Shown piece by piece: positions 17,907 through 28,963 of a stretch of 64,000 nucleotides of DNA. The translations under genes were made by a program, and so were the position numbers. The notes below the pieces were generated by a model. That model was given only the letters and a program-made list of their open reading frames with translations. It had not been told where the DNA came from and ran no database searches. Within the stretch, counting starts at the first letter, position 1. Each line of letters begins with the position of its first letter. The stretch comes from Roseovarius sp. TE539 (GTDB lineage: Bacteria > Pseudomonadota > Alphaproteobacteria > Rhodobacterales > Rhodobacteraceae): NCBI RefSeq assembly GCF_003298505.1, contig NZ_QNGB01000001.1, forward strand, positions 206,685 through 270,684, given 5' to 3'.

Positions 17907-18977
17907 CTACCTCTCATTCCGGTCCGCGATCAGCTTACCCACCAGTTGCGCGGTGTAGTCCACGATCGGTACGATCCGTCCGTAATTCAGGCGAGTGGGA
18001 CCGATGACTCCCACCGCACCAATGATCTTTCGGTCAGCGTTCATATATGGAGACACCACCAAAGAGGAACCCGTTAGAGAGAAAAGTTTGTTCTCGGAGC
18101 CGATAAAAATGCGCACACCTTCACCCGCGTCTGCCAATTCGAGGAATTCGGCTATGTCACGCTTGCGCTCGAGATCATCGAAGAGGGACCGGATACGCTC
18201 AAGGTCTTCTTCCTCGGTTTCGGAATTCAAAAGATTCGCGCGGCCGCGAACGATGAGCCTCTCGTCGCCTGTGTCCTCTCCGTCCCAGACGGCCAGGCCA
18301 CTCTCGACGAGGGCATGTGCCAATGTGTCGATTTCCTGTCGCCGCTCGGCGATCTGCGCGGTTATATCATTCTGAAGGTCCGAAAGCGTCCGGCCTTCTG
18401 CCAGTGCGTTGAGAAAATTCGCCGCTTCACGCATGGAACTGGGAGTCTGGCCCGGCGGCGGTGTGAAAATGCGATTTTCCACGTGACCATCTGCGAAGAC
18501 AAGCACAACAAGAGCCCGGTCATGGCCAAGACCCACGAACTCGATATGCTTGATGGGCGCCTCGTGCTTTGGGGCCAGAACCAGCGACGCGCCCTGCGTC
18601 ACCCCTGAAAGCGCGGATCCGATCCGGTCCAGAACTCCGGCCACGTCCTGCGAATTGCTGCTCATGGTGGCATCTATCAGGTCGCGGTCGTCGGCCTGAA
18701 GATCCCCGACCTCCAGAAGGCCGTCCACGAACATGCGCAGCCCCTCTTGCGTCGGGACCCGCCCGGCACTGACATGAGGGCTTCCAAGCAGACCGAGATA
18801 TTCCAGATCCTGCATCACATTCCGGATCGTGGCAGCCGAAACCTTCTCGCTGAGATTGCGTGTCAGAGTGCGTGATCCGACGGGATCACCCGTCGCAAGA
18901 TAGGATTCCACGACGCGGCGGAACACTTCGCGCGAGCGATCGTTCATTTCCTCCAGAATCCTGGCTCTGTCAGTCAT
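17907..18977 (-). CDS. hrcA: Heat-inducible transcription repressor HrcA
   Basis: This 356-residue HrcA represses chaperone genes by binding CIRCE elements. The N-terminal winged helix includes [41 protein letters not shown] sequence (about residues 20-60), and the C-terminal domain ends [21 protein letters not shown], the family hallmark. The start MTDRARI was chosen over a 20-residue upstream extension. It is upstream of and co-directional with grpE. I see no CIRCE palindrome in the 122 nt between hrcA and rph, so self-repression through CIRCE is not evident here. Confidence 0.95.
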   Translation of the reverse strand: MTDRARILEEMNDRSREVFRRVVESYLATGDPVGSRTLTRNLSEKVSAATIRNVMQDLEYLGLLGSPHVSAGRVPTQEGLRMFVDGLLEVGDLQADDRDLIDATMSSNSQDVAGVLDRIGSALSGVTQGASLVLAPKHEAPIKHIEFVGLGHDRALVVLVFADGHVENRIFTPPPGQTPSSMREAANFLNALAEGRTLSDLQNDITAQIAERRQEIDTLAHALVESGLAVWDGEDTGDERLIVRGRANLLNSETEEEDLERIRSLFDDLERKRDIAEFLELADAGEGVRIFIGSENKLFSLTGSSLVVSPYMNADRKIIGAVGVIGPTRLNYGRIVPIVDYTAQLVGKLIADRNER

Positions 18978-19099
18978 GGCCTTGTACTGCTGTCCTCTCT
19001 GGCGGGTCACTAAAAGGCGTGGCGCGCAAAAGGTCAATCGGGGTTGCTATCTGCATCCGCTCGGCTGTATTCGAACGCCAAAGCAGGAAAGGACAGAAA

Positions 19100-19816
19100 A
19101 TGCGCCCTTCGGGTAGAAACTTAAGTGAAATGCGGCCCGTTTCAATCGAGACTGGCGTCACCAAACATGCCGAAGGCTCCTGCATGATCCGCGTGGGCGA
19201 TACACATGTTCTGTGCACGGCGACCATCGAAGACCGCGTGCCACCCTTCATGAAGGGCTCGGGCCTTGGTTGGGTCACGGCCGAATACGGGATGTTGCCA
19301 CGATCGACCACAAGCCGGATGCGGCGCGAGGCGACCGCCGGAAAACAGGGTGGGCGCACGGTGGAAATCCAGCGGCTGATCGGCCGGTCCCTGCGTGCCG
19401 GTGTTGACCGCGTCGCGCTGGGTGAACGTCAGATCACGGTGGATTGCGATGTCATTCAGGCCGATGGCGGTACGCGTTGCGCAGCGATTACCGGCGGCTG
19501 GGTCGCTTTGCGTCTGGCGGTCAATAAACTGATCAAGGCCGGCGATATCCTGAGCGATCCGCTGGTGGAGCCGATCGGCGCGGTTTCCTGCGGGATCTAT
19601 GCCGGCCAACCCCTGGTTGATCTCGATTATCCGGAAGATAGCGAAGCGGGTGTCGACGGAAATTTCATCATGACAGCCTCGGGCCAGCTTATCGAGGTTC
19701 AGATGTCCGCCGAAGGCGCCACATTCAACCGCGATCAGATGACCCGGCTCATGGATCTTGCCGAGGCAGGGGTTCGAGAGCTGGCCGAAATCCAGAGGGC
19801 CGCATCAAGTGCGTAA
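19100..19816 (+). CDS. rph: Ribonuclease PH
   Basis: This 238-residue phosphorolytic 3'-5' exoribonuclease trims tRNA precursors. Family motifs run from MRPSGR at the start, through [13 protein letters not shown] and the [10 protein letters not shown] phosphate-binding segment, to the acidic region [17 protein letters not shown]. The start ATG has AGGAAAGGA upstream. It begins the operon rph-rdgB-hemW; its stop lies inside the next gene's first codons (8-nt overlap). It is divergent from hrcA. Confidence 0.95.
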   Translation: MRPSGRNLSEMRPVSIETGVTKHAEGSCMIRVGDTHVLCTATIEDRVPPFMKGSGLGWVTAEYGMLPRSTTSRMRREATAGKQGGRTVEIQRLIGRSLRAGVDRVALGERQITVDCDVIQADGGTRCAAITGGWVALRLAVNKLIKAGDILSDPLVEPIGAVSCGIYAGQPLVDLDYPEDSEAGVDGNFIMTASGQLIEVQMSAEGATFNRDQMTRLMDLAEAGVRELAEIQRAASSA

Positions 19817-20417
19817 GCTCACCGACGATAAACTTCTTGTTGCAACGCATAACAGCGGGAAACTTGAGGAAATTCAATCCCTTGTTCGGCCGTTCGGCGT
19901 AACCGTTGTCGGGGCCGACGATTTCGGACTTGCCGAACCGGATGAGACCGAATCAACCTTTGTCGGGAATGCCCGGATCAAGGCACATACCGCGGCGAAA
20001 GCTTCCGGGCTACCGGCGTTATCCGATGATTCCGGTATCGAGATTGACGCGCTGAACGGCGCTCCCGGGGTGTATACAGCAAATTGGGCGGAATCGGGCG
20101 GAACACGCGATTTCGTGAAAGCGATGACCCGGGCGCATGACGAATTGCTGGCGGCAGGAGCCGAACAGCCGTGGCATGCGCGGTTTTGCTGTACCCTGGT
20201 TCTGGCATGGCCCGATGGGCATGAAGAGGTCTTTCCCGGCGTCATCGAGGGCCGTGTCGTCTGGCCCATGCGGGGTGCGAATGGTCACGGCTATGATCCC
20301 ATATTCCAGCCGGATGGCTACACTGTGACATTTGGTGAAATGGATCGTTGGGAAAAGAACCGGATCAGCCATCGCGCAGATGCCGTGGCCAAGTTCGTCA
20401 AGGCTTGTCTTGGCTGA
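19809..20417 (+). CDS. rdgB: RdgB/HAM1 non-canonical purine NTP pyrophosphatase
   Basis: This 202-residue house-cleaning enzyme hydrolyses dITP, XTP and related deaminated purine nucleotides. It shows the substrate-binding motif [11 protein letters not shown] at the N-terminus, [21 protein letters not shown] in the middle, and [12 protein letters not shown] and [11 protein letters not shown] towards the end. The start is GTG at 19809, overlapping the rph stop by 8 nt; this fits translational coupling better than the longer open frame inside rph. Its stop overlaps the proposed hemW start. Confidence 0.93.
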   Translation: MRKLTDDKLLVATHNSGKLEEIQSLVRPFGVTVVGADDFGLAEPDETESTFVGNARIKAHTAAKASGLPALSDDSGIEIDALNGAPGVYTANWAESGGTRDFVKAMTRAHDELLAAGAEQPWHARFCCTLVLAWPDGHEEVFPGVIEGRVVWPMRGANGHGYDPIFQPDGYTVTFGEMDRWEKNRISHRADAVAKFVKACLG

Positions 20418-21567
20418 GGATTGGCAATCAGGTGGTTTCGGGCTTTATATCCACTGGCCTTTCTGCGAGGCGAAGTGCCCGTATTGCGATTTCAACAGCC
20501 ATGTTGCCGCAAAGATCGACCAGGATCGCTGGCGCAATGCGTATCTGCGTGAGGTGGATCGAATCGCGGCATTGGTGCCGGGCCGCCCCCTGAAATCGGT
20601 TTTCTTCGGCGGCGGCACCCCGAGCTTGATGGATCCAGGTACTGTCAGTGCCGTTCTGGATCGGATCCGTGCATACTGGCCTGTATCCAACGATTTCGAG
20701 GTTACGCTTGAGGCTAATCCCGGTTCTGTCGAGGCGGGACGCTTCAGGGCCTATGCCGCCGGCGGTGTTTCACGTGTGTCAATCGGCGTTCAGGCGCTCA
20801 ACGACGATGATCTCAAGCGTCTGGGCCGAATTCACACTGCTGCAGAAGCACGTCGCGCTTTCGATATCGCCCGAGACGCTTTTGATCGTGTGAGTTTCGA
20901 TCTGATCTACGCGCGTCAGGGCCAGGCCCTTTCTGCATGGCGGAAGGAGTTGGGTGAGGCATTGGATATGGCCGCGGATCACCTGTCCCTGTATCAACTC
21001 ACCATTGAGCCTGATACGGCATTTGGTAACAGGTTTGCGGCTGGTGGATTGCGTGATCTTCCGACCGATGACACCGCGGCGGACATGTATCACGTCACGC
21101 AGGAGGTTTGCGAGGCGGCAGGTCTTAACGCGTATGAAGTTTCCAACCACGCTCGGCCCGGAGCGGAATCACGGCATAACCTGATCTACTGGCGTTACGG
21201 GGATTACGCGGGGATCGGCCCCGGTGCGCACGGGCGGTTGACCCTGAACGGGCAACGGCATGCGACCGAGGCTTGGTCGAACCCTGAAAAGTGGCTCAAC
21301 GCAGTGGCCGAGGCAAATCCCGACAGGTACAATGCCCGACTGGCCGGAAGCGATCAGGCAGTTGAATATTTGATGATGGGCCTGCGACTTCGGGACGGTA
21401 TCGATGAAAACCGGTTTGAAGGACTGGCCGGAGCCCCGCTTGATCCCATCAAATTGCAGGAACTGGAGGATCTCGGGATGATCGCACGGACAAGTGGAAA
21501 TCTCCGTGCAACGAGCCAGGGCCGGATCGTGCTCAACTCCGTTATCGGGTCGCTCCTGCCCGACTAA
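20410..21567 (+). CDS. hemW: HemW-like radical SAM protein (heme chaperone)
   Basis: This 385-residue radical SAM protein has the CxxxCxxC cluster motif in FCEAKCPYCDF (about residues 16-25), the GGGTPSLM SAM-binding segment, and the HemN-like C-terminal domain. HemW proteins bind and hand over heme; they lack the fourth motif residues of true oxygen-independent coproporphyrinogen oxidase HemN and were long misnamed as such. The start is taken as TTG at 20410 (TTG GCT GAG GAT), giving the family-like N-terminus (M)[17 protein letters not shown] and an 8-nt overlap with rdgB. It is convergent with parB across a 14-nt gap. Confidence 0.88.
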   Translation: MAEDWQSGGFGLYIHWPFCEAKCPYCDFNSHVAAKIDQDRWRNAYLREVDRIAALVPGRPLKSVFFGGGTPSLMDPGTVSAVLDRIRAYWPVSNDFEVTLEANPGSVEAGRFRAYAAGGVSRVSIGVQALNDDDLKRLGRIHTAAEARRAFDIARDAFDRVSFDLIYARQGQALSAWRKELGEALDMAADHLSLYQLTIEPDTAFGNRFAAGGLRDLPTDDTAADMYHVTQEVCEAAGLNAYEVSNHARPGAESRHNLIYWRYGDYAGIGPGAHGRLTLNGQRHATEAWSNPEKWLNAVAEANPDRYNARLAGSDQAVEYLMMGLRLRDGIDENRFEGLAGAPLDPIKLQELEDLGMIARTSGNLRATSQGRIVLNSVIGSLLPD

Positions 21568-21581
21568 ACCGCTTGTTGTTA

Positions 21582-22502
21582 TTATTCCCGTTGGCCACTG
21601 AGCAACCGGCAAAGCGTGTCAAGCTCGTCCAGCGTGGCGTAGCTGATACGGATCTGGCCGGACTCCTTTTCAGGCTTGTGGTCAACCGCAACCTTCATAC
21701 CAAGATTGGCCGAAAGATCACCTTCCAAAGCCTTGGTATCCGCATCCTTGGACGGCTTCCCTGCACCTGCATCGCTTTTGCCGGTTTCCGTAAAGACGTT
21801 TCCCACACCGTCTTTCGCCATCTTCTCCGTCTCCCGAACGGAAAGACCCTTCTTGATGACACGTCGCGCCAGTGAGGCCGGATCATCTGCGGTGACCAAC
21901 GCTCTGGCATGGCCGGCGGAGAGCTTGCCCTGGCGCAAGAAATCCTGAACTTCTTCGGGCAGGTGCAGCAACCGGACGGAGTTGGCTATGTGGCTGCGGC
22001 TCTTGCCCAGAACGTCGGCGAGCTTTTCCTGTGTATGCCCGAACCGGTTCATGAGCTGTGAAAAACCGGCAGCCTCTTCAATCGGGTTGAGATCGGCGCG
22101 TTGAATATTCTCGATGATCGCAACCTCAAGGACCTCGGTATCGTCGAAATCTCGAACGATTACCGGAACCTCGTGTTGCTGCGCTATTTGCGCTGCGCGC
22201 CACCTCCGTTCACCGGCGACAATTTCGAACTCGTCCTCATGGCCGGGGCGTGGTCGTACGATCAACGGCTGGATAACACCTTTTTCGCGAATTGACTTCG
22301 CAAGATCCTCCAACTGCTCCTGCTCGAAACTGCGCCGCGGTTGTTCCGGATTCGGGCTGATGCGTTCGATCGGTGCCATCATGTCCGGCCGGCGCTGCGA
22401 TGGCTCGGCGTGTTCGGCGGAGTTGCCTCCTTCGGTCACATCCGACATCAGTGCGGATAAACCGCGTCCAAGCCCGCGTTGTCTGGTTTTCCTGTCTGCC
22501 AT
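21582..22502 (-). CDS. parB: Chromosome partitioning protein ParB
   Basis: This 306-residue ParB binds parS and spreads on DNA as a CTP-dependent clamp. The N-terminal domain has GERRWRAAQIA in the CTP-binding region, followed by the helix-turn-helix FGHTQEKLADVLGKSRSHIANSVRLL-type segment (about residues 150-180). The C-terminal dimerisation domain ends LDELDTLCRLLSGQ. It is last in the leftward rho-mnmE-mnmG-rsmG-parA-parB series. Two perfect parS sites lie 1.4 and 3.3 kb upstream in rsmG and at the start of mnmG. Confidence 0.96.
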   Translation of the reverse strand: MADRKTRQRGLGRGLSALMSDVTEGGNSAEHAEPSQRRPDMMAPIERISPNPEQPRRSFEQEQLEDLAKSIREKGVIQPLIVRPRPGHEDEFEIVAGERRWRAAQIAQQHEVPVIVRDFDDTEVLEVAIIENIQRADLNPIEEAAGFSQLMNRFGHTQEKLADVLGKSRSHIANSVRLLHLPEEVQDFLRQGKLSAGHARALVTADDPASLARRVIKKGLSVRETEKMAKDGVGNVFTETGKSDAGAGKPSKDADTKALEGDLSANLGMKVAVDHKPEKESGQIRISYATLDELDTLCRLLSGQRE

Positions 22503-22516
22503 CTTCGCTTCCTTGA

Positions 22517-23326
22517 TTACGCGGCTGCGCGGGATTGATTGCGGATGAGTTCCGCTGCAAGCGCGCGATAAGCTTCTGCCCCGCGCGACGAGGTGTCATA
22601 CTTAAGCACCGGTAGCGCATAGGAAGGTGCCTCGCTCACACGAACATTCCGGGGAATGAGGGTTCGGAACACGAGGTCGCCCAAGTTTTCACGCGCATCC
22701 TGCTCCACTTGTGCCGACAGGTTGTTGCGTGCGTCGTACATGGTGAGGACAATTCCCTCGATCCGCAGATCTGGGTTGGCCGTCTGCCGAACCTCGCGAA
22801 TGGTTAGCATGAGCTGGGACAAGCCCTCCAATGCAAAAAATTCGCTCTGAAGGGGCACAAGAACAGAATGCGCTGCGACCATCGCGTTGACAGTGAGCAG
22901 GTTCAACGATGGCGGACAATCAACAAGAATGAAGTCGAGTGCGTAGGTATCAAGCGCTGGTTGCCGCAATGCATCATGTAAAAGGAAACTTCGCTTTTCA
23001 TTGCTGATCAGTTCGATATCGGCCGAACTCAGATCGACGGTGGCCGGTATGATCAGAAGCCTTTCATCTCCGGTCTCGCGAACGATATCGCGCAGCGGAA
23101 CGTCATCCAGAAGAAGATCATAGGTCGTCGCCTCACGGTCACCCGCCTCGACGCCGAGGCCTGTAGAGGAATTGCCTTGCGGGTCCAGATCGACGATCAG
23201 CACCCGAAAACCTGCTTCGGCAAGTGCGGCGCCGAGATTGATTGTCGTTGTCGTCTTGCCGACACCGCCTTTCTGATTGGCAATGGCAATGATCCTTGGA
23301 CCTTGAACGAGGATCGGGTCAGGCAC
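22517..23326 (-). CDS. parA: Chromosome partitioning ATPase ParA
   Basis: This 269-residue ParA/Soj ATPase drives origin segregation with ParB. It has the deviant Walker A motif KGGVGKTTTTINLG (about residues 19-32), the Walker A' segment LIVDLDPQGN and the Walker B region FILVDCPPSL. It lacks the N-terminal helix-turn-helix of plasmid ParA proteins, so it is the chromosomal type. The start is GTG at 23326, preceded by GGAG and overlapping the rsmG stop by 8 nt. parB follows 14 nt downstream. Confidence 0.96.
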   Translation of the reverse strand: MPDPILVQGPRIIAIANQKGGVGKTTTTINLGAALAEAGFRVLIVDLDPQGNSSTGLGVEAGDREATTYDLLLDDVPLRDIVRETGDERLLIIPATVDLSSADIELISNEKRSFLLHDALRQPALDTYALDFILVDCPPSLNLLTVNAMVAAHSVLVPLQSEFFALEGLSQLMLTIREVRQTANPDLRIEGIVLTMYDARNNLSAQVEQDARENLGDLVFRTLIPRNVRVSEAPSYALPVLKYDTSSRGAEAYRALAAELIRNQSRAAA

Positions 23327-23933
23327 GGGAAACTCCTTTTATGGTAAGGATGACGGGGCCGATTTCAGTTATACTTTTATCAACGTGATACGTGAAATTC
23401 CACGTTCTTTGCGCGTCGTCCACCTCTTTTCGCCAGGCTGCCCCCTTTTGAAAAAGCGCTATACCCGTGCTGGCAAGGTGTTGTTCTGCGAATGGAAGAA
23501 GTTCCGTCAACGGTGCGAGCGCCCTTGCCGAAAGGACATCTGCGTTGAGCGCCGGTATGTCTTCGATTCTGGCCGCTCGAACCTCCGCGGAGATCCCCGT
23601 TTCGCGTATCGCTGTGCGCAGGAAGGCGCATTTGCGCCCGTCGCTTTCGACCAGCGTCAAACGCCGTGGCGAGTTGCGTTCGGAAGCCAGAATTCCAACA
23701 ACCAGCCCGGGAAAGCCACCGCCCGATCCCAGATCAGCCCAGTGATCCACCGGATGTTCAACGAAATCCATTAGCTGAGCGCTATCAGCAAGGTGGCGGG
23801 TCCAGAGCTGCGGCAGCGTGTTTTTGGAGACAAGGTTTATCCGGGGATTCCATCGCTCCAAAAGGGCCGCCAGCCGGTAAAGCTTGTCGAGTGTTTCACG
23901 TGAAACATCCGCGAACGGATCTGGCCCGCTCAT
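23319..23933 (-). CDS. rsmG: 16S rRNA (guanine527-N7)-methyltransferase
   Basis: This 204-residue methyltransferase modifies G527 of 16S rRNA. The SAM-binding motif is [14 protein letters not shown] (about residues 65-78), and the N-terminus has the family helix [14 protein letters not shown]. The codons for VSRET near residue 11 coincide with a perfect parS site, a feature shared by rsmG genes of many alphaproteobacteria. The start overlaps the mnmG stop as ATGA and the stop overlaps parA by 8 nt. Confidence 0.95.
   Translation of the reverse strand: MSGPDPFADVSRETLDKLYRLAALLERWNPRINLVSKNTLPQLWTRHLADSAQLMDFVEHPVDHWADLGSGGGFPGLVVGILASERNSPRRLTLVESDGRKCAFLRTAIRETGISAEVRAARIEDIPALNADVLSARALAPLTELLPFAEQHLASTGIALFQKGAAWRKEVDDAQRTWNFTYHVDKSITEIGPVILTIKGVSRA
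23892..23907. promoter_or_regulatory. parS centromere site (inside rsmG)
   Basis: TGTTTCACGTGAAACA is a perfect 16-bp palindrome, identical to the alphaproteobacterial parS consensus. It lies in the 5' part of rsmG, so its bases also encode VSRET. ParB from the adjacent parB gene should nucleate here. Confidence 0.93.
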
Positions 23934-25795
23934 GCTGAATCTTTATGTTTGCCCTGCCGAATACATGAGAGAATCAGCGTCAGAGCAGCAGGAGTCATCC
24001 CGTCTATCCGCCCGGCTTGGCCCAGATTCCCCGGCCTTGTTTGTTTCAGCTTTTCCTTGAGCTCATTCGACAGCCCGGTTACCGCCGCATAGCTAAAATC
24101 GTCGGGAATCACCTGCGATTCATCGCGCTGAAGACCGGCGACATCCCTTTTTTGCCGTTCTATGTAGTTCGCATACAACGCCTCACGTTCCAGTTGGCGC
24201 CGGCTCTCTTGATCAATGACCGACCATTCCGAATTTAGGACTGTGATCTCATCGAAACCCACTTGCGGCATGCTCAGAAGTTCCAGGCCGTTGCGGCGCG
24301 ATCCATCCTGGCTGACCTTGAGCCCGAGATCAGCCAGTGCATTAGCGGAATAGCTTTCGCTTTGCAGCATGCGCCTTGCCGCCTCAAGACGGTCCATTTT
24401 TTCCTCGAACGCCGCTTTTCGGGCTTCACTGACACATCCAATTTCAATCCCCGACGGCGTCAGCCTCTGATCGGCGTTATCCGCACGAAGCGATAATCGG
24501 AACTCGGCGCGGGAGGTGAACATACGATACGGCTCGGACACGCCACGCGTGACCAGATCATCAATCATCACGCCGATGTAGCTGTTGCTACGGCTGAAGC
24601 TGATGCCATCTCGGCCGGCCACCGCCAGAGCGGCGTTCAGCCCGGCCACCAGCCCTTGTGCTGCCGCCTCTTCATATCCGGTTGTGCCGTTGATTTGGCC
24701 AGCCAGCAGTAACCCCGGAATACCCTTCACCGCCAAACAGGAATCCAGAGCGCGTGGATCGACGAAATCATACTCGATGGCATATCCGGGTTGCAGAATC
24801 GTTGCATTCTCCAGCCCATTGATCGAACGCACATACGCTTCCTGCACCTCGACCGGGAGGGACGTCGATATTCCATTCGGGTAAATGACGTTATCCGAAA
24901 GGCTTTCCGGCTCCAGAAATATCTGGTGAGCTTCCTTGTCGCCAAAACGCACGACCTTGTCCTCGATGGACGGACAGTATCGTGGGCCGACACCGTCGAT
25001 GTGACCGCCATACATAGCCGACCGTTCGAGGTTACTTTTGATTATATCGTGCGTACGCTCATTGGTATGGGTGATGCCGCAGGATACTTGTTGGCATTTC
25101 GGAGCCTCGGACAGAAATGAAAACATAACCGGATCGTCGTCCGGTGCCTGCATCTCCAGGCCAGACCAATCGATGCTCCGCCCGTCCAACCGCGGCGGTG
25201 TGCCGGTCTTCAGACGACCAAGACTCAATCCGAAGTCATCTATGCGTTCGGCCAGTCGCACCGAAGGTTTGTCACCCATACGCCCGCCGGGACGCGATAC
25301 GTCACCTATGTGGATGACGCCCCGCAGAAACGTCCCCGTAGTCAACACGACACTTGCCGCGCTTATCCGAGACCCGTCCGCCAGCACGACACCCCGCACG
25401 CAACCGGCTGTAACAATGAAATCCGCCACCTCGCCCTCGATTATTTCGAGATTGGGCTCTCCCTCAGTCCGCGACAACATGTACTTGCGATAAATATGCC
25501 TGTCGGCCTGAGTACGTGGTCCCTGAACCGCCGGACCCTTACGGCGATTCAACAGACGAAACTGGATCCCAGCCGCATCCGCAGCTTTCCCCATCACGCC
25601 ATCAAGCGCATCAATCTCACGAACAAGATGACCTTTACCAAGACCACCAATCGCCGGGTTACACGACATGACACCGATACCTTCTCGGTCAAGTGTGACC
25701 AACGCTGTCGCCACACCAAGCCGGGCCGCTGCGTGCGCTGCTTCGGCGCCGGCATGTCCACCCCCGATTACCACGACGTCAAAATCCTGTTTCAC
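23930..25795 (-). CDS. mnmG: tRNA uridine-5-carboxymethylaminomethyl modification enzyme MnmG
   Basis: This protein of about 621 residues, with MnmE, makes the cmnm5 modification of wobble uridine 34. It has the FAD-binding motif [21 protein letters not shown] at the N-terminus, the family segment [12 protein letters not shown], and the MnmG C-terminal helical domain ([17 protein letters not shown] precedes it). I place the start at the GTG at 25795, because GAGGAG lies 8 nt upstream; a GTG three codons earlier (25804, giving MFHVKQ) has its Shine-Dalgarno abutting the start codon. A perfect parS site covers the start codon. Its stop overlaps rsmG (ATGA). Confidence 0.94.
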   Translation of the reverse strand: MKQDFDVVVIGGGHAGAEAAHAAARLGVATALVTLDREGIGVMSCNPAIGGLGKGHLVREIDALDGVMGKAADAAGIQFRLLNRRKGPAVQGPRTQADRHIYRKYMLSRTEGEPNLEIIEGEVADFIVTAGCVRGVVLADGSRISAASVVLTTGTFLRGVIHIGDVSRPGGRMGDKPSVRLAERIDDFGLSLGRLKTGTPPRLDGRSIDWSGLEMQAPDDDPVMFSFLSEAPKCQQVSCGITHTNERTHDIIKSNLERSAMYGGHIDGVGPRYCPSIEDKVVRFGDKEAHQIFLEPESLSDNVIYPNGISTSLPVEVQEAYVRSINGLENATILQPGYAIEYDFVDPRALDSCLAVKGIPGLLLAGQINGTTGYEEAAAQGLVAGLNAALAVAGRDGISFSRSNSYIGVMIDDLVTRGVSEPYRMFTSRAEFRLSLRADNADQRLTPSGIEIGCVSEARKAAFEEKMDRLEAARRMLQSESYSANALADLGLKVSQDGSRRNGLELLSMPQVGFDEITVLNSEWSVIDQESRRQLEREALYANYIERQKRDVAGLQRDESQVIPDDFSYAAVTGLSNELKEKLKQTRPGNLGQAGRIDGMTPAALTLILSCIRQGKHKDSA

Positions 25796-25803
25796 GTGAA
25801 ACA
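25788..25803. promoter_or_regulatory. parS centromere site (at the mnmG start codon)
   Basis: A second perfect TGTTTCACGTGAAACA palindrome lies over the mnmG translation start, 1,896 bp from the copy in rsmG. It occupies the space between the mnmG Shine-Dalgarno and the first codons, so ParB loading and mnmG expression could interfere with each other (inference). Confidence 0.93.
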
Positions 25804-25807
25804 CTCC

Positions 25808-27094
25808 TCACTTACCCAGGCAGAAGCTCGAGAAAATTTCGTCAAGTACAGCTTCGACATCTACGCGTCCTACCAGAGAATCAAGCGCCCGAACACCACG
25901 CCGCACCTCTTCGGCAGCCAGTTCGGTTTCCGTTGCGCCGGACGAAAGACAATTCATGGCCGCGTCCAGTGCTTCAACGCCTGCACGCATACCCTGCGCG
26001 TGGCGAGTCCGCGTTGCCAAACCGGTTCCAGCATTCTGCGCGCCCAGCTTGTCGGCAATCTCACCCAACAGCTGGTCCACGCCTTCACCTGTCAACCCCG
26101 ACACGGATGCGCTTCTCCCCGGAAACAGGTCACCCTTGCATTGACGCACAATATCACTCGGCCCCGGTTCCAGAAGCGGTGGCGCGCCGCCATCCGTAAG
26201 AAAAACCCTCAGGTCAGCGTTTACAGCACGCTCACGAGCCCGCTCGATACCGATCGCTTCGATCTCTTCACCACCAATCCGGAGCCCCGCCGTATCGAGA
26301 AGCATCACCGGCAAGCCCTGGATGTCCATCCTTACCTCGATAACGTCACGTGTCGTACCCGCAAGCGAAGACGTTATTGCAGCCTCCCGGCCTGCGAGAC
26401 AATTCAAAAGCGTCGATTTCCCAACATTGGGCGCGCCCACGATCGCCACCTCGAACCCGGCTCGGATACGCTCAGCATGACCAACATTTGAAATTTCCTT
26501 GCTCAGGCTCCCTCTCACTGCCTCGATCAGCTTGGTCACTTCGGGCGTAACATCAACCGGTACATCCTCATCGACGAAATCGATGGTCACCTCAAGAAGG
26601 GCCGCCGCCCGCACCAGCGCCTCTCGCCATTCGTCTGCACGCCGGCCAAGATCGCCGGCCAGTACCCGTGTTGCCTGACGCCTTTGCGCTTCGGTTTCAG
26701 CCGCAATAAGATCTGCCAAACCCTCGACCTGCGCAAGGTTCATCTTCCCATTTTCCATTGCGCGCCGGGTGAATTCTCCAGGATCGGCAACTCTTAGGCC
26801 CGGAATCCCGCTCAACATCTCCAAGACGGCAGATATTACAGCCGGGCTGCCGTGAACATGGAACTCCACCACCTCCTCGCCGGTAAAACTTCGGTTCTCG
26901 GAAAAGGTCAGGACCAACGCCTCGTCTATCCGGCCGCCGTCGGGGCGCCGCAACACACGAAGCGATGCCACCCTTCTTGCCGGCACGTCACCGGCACACT
27001 GCTTGCACGCCTCGAACGCATCAGGCCCGCTTACCCGAATGACAGCGACGCCGGCCATGCCGCGTGCAGAAGCAACCGCGAATATCGTATCCAA
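25808..27094 (-). CDS. mnmE: tRNA modification GTPase MnmE
   Basis: This 428-residue GTPase partners MnmG in wobble uridine modification. The N-terminal formyl-THF-binding domain ([27 protein letters not shown]) is followed by the G domain, with G1 [12 protein letters not shown] (about residue 225), G2/G3 [11 protein letters not shown] and DTAGLR. The C-terminus is the hallmark FCLGK, whose Cys-x-Gly-Lys is needed for activity. The start is a TTG with AGGG upstream. It stops 3 nt before the upper mnmG start candidate and lies 28 nt downstream of rho. Confidence 0.95.
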   Translation of the reverse strand: MDTIFAVASARGMAGVAVIRVSGPDAFEACKQCAGDVPARRVASLRVLRRPDGGRIDEALVLTFSENRSFTGEEVVEFHVHGSPAVISAVLEMLSGIPGLRVADPGEFTRRAMENGKMNLAQVEGLADLIAAETEAQRRQATRVLAGDLGRRADEWREALVRAAALLEVTIDFVDEDVPVDVTPEVTKLIEAVRGSLSKEISNVGHAERIRAGFEVAIVGAPNVGKSTLLNCLAGREAAITSSLAGTTRDVIEVRMDIQGLPVMLLDTAGLRIGGEEIEAIGIERARERAVNADLRVFLTDGGAPPLLEPGPSDIVRQCKGDLFPGRSASVSGLTGEGVDQLLGEIADKLGAQNAGTGLATRTRHAQGMRAGVEALDAAMNCLSSGATETELAAEEVRRGVRALDSLVGRVDVEAVLDEIFSSFCLGK

Positions 27095-27122
27095 GACTGT
27101 TACCCTTACCTCGCCTCGGCGG

Positions 27123-28394
27123 TCAGGTATTCATGGAGTCAAAGAATTCCGAGTTTGTCTTTGTCTGCTTCAACTTCGACAAAAGAAACTCGATCGCATC
27201 CGTCGTCCCCATCGGGTTCAGGATACGGCGCAAAACGAACGTCTTCTGCAAGTCGCTCTTTTCGATCAGCAGATCCTCTTTCCGCGTCCCGGACTTCAAG
27301 ATGTCGATGGCCGGGAAAACTCTCTTGTCAGCGATCTTGCGGTCAAGAATGAGTTCGGAGTTGCCTGTGCCCTTGAACTCCTCGAAAATGACCTCGTCCA
27401 TGCGGCTACCGGTATCGATGAGGGCTGTTGACACGATCGTCAGGGATCCGCCCTCCTCGATATTCCGGGCTGCCCCGAAAAACCTTTTGGGGCGCTGAAG
27501 CGCGTTGGCATCAACGCCACCGGTCAACACCTTTCCCGACGACGGAACAACCGTATTGTAGGCCCGGCCAAGCCGCGTGATGGAGTCCAGCAGGATCACG
27601 ACATCACGTTTGTGTTCCACAAGCCGTTTCGCCTTCTCGATGACCATTTCCGAAACAGCCACGTGCCGCGTCGCGGGTTCGTCGAAGGTCGAGCTGATGA
27701 CCTCTCCCTTGACGCTTCTCTGCATGTCCGTCACTTCTTCGGGCCGTTCGTCGATCAGCAGAACGATCAGGTAACACTCCGGGTGGTTCTTCTCGATGCT
27801 TGCCGCTATGTTCTGCAGGATAACCGTCTTCCCGGTCCGCGGAGGCGCAACAATCAGGGACCTCTGGCCTTTCCCGATCGGCGCGACAAGATCTATCACC
27901 CGTGCAGACTTGTCCTTGATCGTCGGATCCTCGATTTCCAGCTTGAACCTTTCGTCCGGATACAGCGGCGTAAGGTTGTCGAATGCGATCTTGTGACGGG
28001 CTCGCTCCGGATCCTGAAAGTTGATCTGGCTGACATTGGTAAGCGCAAAGTACCTTTCACTCTCTTCAGGCTGTTTCATCTCACCTTCTACGGTGTCACC
28101 TGTCCGGAGCGAATAGCTCTTGATGGTTTCGGGGGACACGTAGATATCGTCGGGGCCCGGCAGATAGTTCGCCTCCGGCGATCGCAGGAAACCGAACCCG
28201 TCCTGTAACACCTCGAGGACACCATCCCCGAAAACTGTCCAGCCGTCCTCCGCCCGTTCCTTCAGGATCGAGAACATCATCTCGCCCTTGCGCATCGTCG
28301 AGGCGTTCTCGATCTCCAGATCTTCGGCCATCGTTAGGAGTTCCTTGGCGCTATGCGCCTTGAGGTCGGACAGGTTAAGACGATCTTCGGACAT
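27123..28394 (-). CDS. rho: Transcription termination factor Rho
   Basis: This 423-residue hexameric RNA helicase ends untranslated transcripts. The N-terminal domain ([15 protein letters not shown]) precedes the cold-shock-like RNA-binding domain ([13 protein letters not shown]), then Walker [12 protein letters not shown] (about residue 180) and Walker [18 protein letters not shown]. The start MSEDRLN was chosen over an upstream ATG six codons earlier. Rho occupies its usual place in the origin-proximal block upstream of mnmE. Confidence 0.96.
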   Translation of the reverse strand: MSEDRLNLSDLKAHSAKELLTMAEDLEIENASTMRKGEMMFSILKERAEDGWTVFGDGVLEVLQDGFGFLRSPEANYLPGPDDIYVSPETIKSYSLRTGDTVEGEMKQPEESERYFALTNVSQINFQDPERARHKIAFDNLTPLYPDERFKLEIEDPTIKDKSARVIDLVAPIGKGQRSLIVAPPRTGKTVILQNIAASIEKNHPECYLIVLLIDERPEEVTDMQRSVKGEVISSTFDEPATRHVAVSEMVIEKAKRLVEHKRDVVILLDSITRLGRAYNTVVPSSGKVLTGGVDANALQRPKRFFGAARNIEEGGSLTIVSTALIDTGSRMDEVIFEEFKGTGNSELILDRKIADKRVFPAIDILKSGTRKEDLLIEKSDLQKTFVLRRILNPMGTTDAIEFLLSKLKQTKTNSEFFDSMNT

Positions 28395-28513
28395 TGGAAC
28401 AACCCTCGGCAAACGCGTGTCGGCGCATACGGCTATGGAGAATGGAAAAGGATAAACCCGGACGAGCTTCCGGCCGCGTGCATACAGCGTCGGAATGACC
28501 GCGTCAACGTACC

Positions 28514-28963
28514 TCAGAACCGGACGACGACGGAAAGGACGATCACAACCATCAAAAGCGTGGGAACCTCGTTCATCATCCGGAACTGTCGTCCTGTCAT
28601 TTCATTGGACCCGGTAATGAAATCCTTGCGACGACGGCCCAGCCAATGGTGAAACCACGTCATGGCGACAATACCCGCGCCCTTGGTATAAGGCCACACC
28701 GCATACCAGTCCACGACACCGGGGGTAGCGACCAGCAACAAACCGAAGATCCATGTTGCGACCATCGCGGGGTTCATGATCACCCTGAGAAGCTTCCTCT
28801 CCATTTTCTGAAAAATGACATCCAGCGGCTCCCCGGATGTTGTTTCCTCGACGTGGTAGACAAACAACCGAGGGAGGTAGAACAGACCTGCCATCCAAGC
28901 GATCACCGACATGATATGCAGTGCCTTGGTCCAGGGATAGAAAAGGATCAGGATTTCAATCAT
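28514..28963 (-). CDS. hemJ: HemJ-type protoporphyrinogen oxidase, membrane protein
   Basis: This 149-residue integral membrane protein has four or five hydrophobic segments and family motifs: [20 protein letters not shown] with the conserved His, then the RVIMNPAM and MTWFHHWLG regions. HemJ oxidises protoporphyrinogen IX to protoporphyrin IX in heme and bacteriochlorophyll synthesis. The start ATG has GGAGG about 6 nt upstream. It lies between rho and the putative origin, a position held by hemH/hemE in Caulobacter and rhizobia. Confidence 0.88.
   Translation of the reverse strand: MIEILILFYPWTKALHIMSVIAWMAGLFYLPRLFVYHVEETTSGEPLDVIFQKMERKLLRVIMNPAMVATWIFGLLLVATPGVVDWYAVWPYTKGAGIVAMTWFHHWLGRRRKDFITGSNEMTGRQFRMMNEVPTLLMVVIVLSVVVRF

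Noticed and set aside
18978..19099. CIRCE operator expected near hrcA
   Set aside because: No TTAGCACTC-N9-GAGTGCTAA or close variant is present between hrcA and rph.
23384..23399. Possible third parS site in rsmG (around ATACGTGAAATT)
   Set aside because: Only 10 of 16 bases match and the left arm is lost, so it is not a credible ParB nucleation site.
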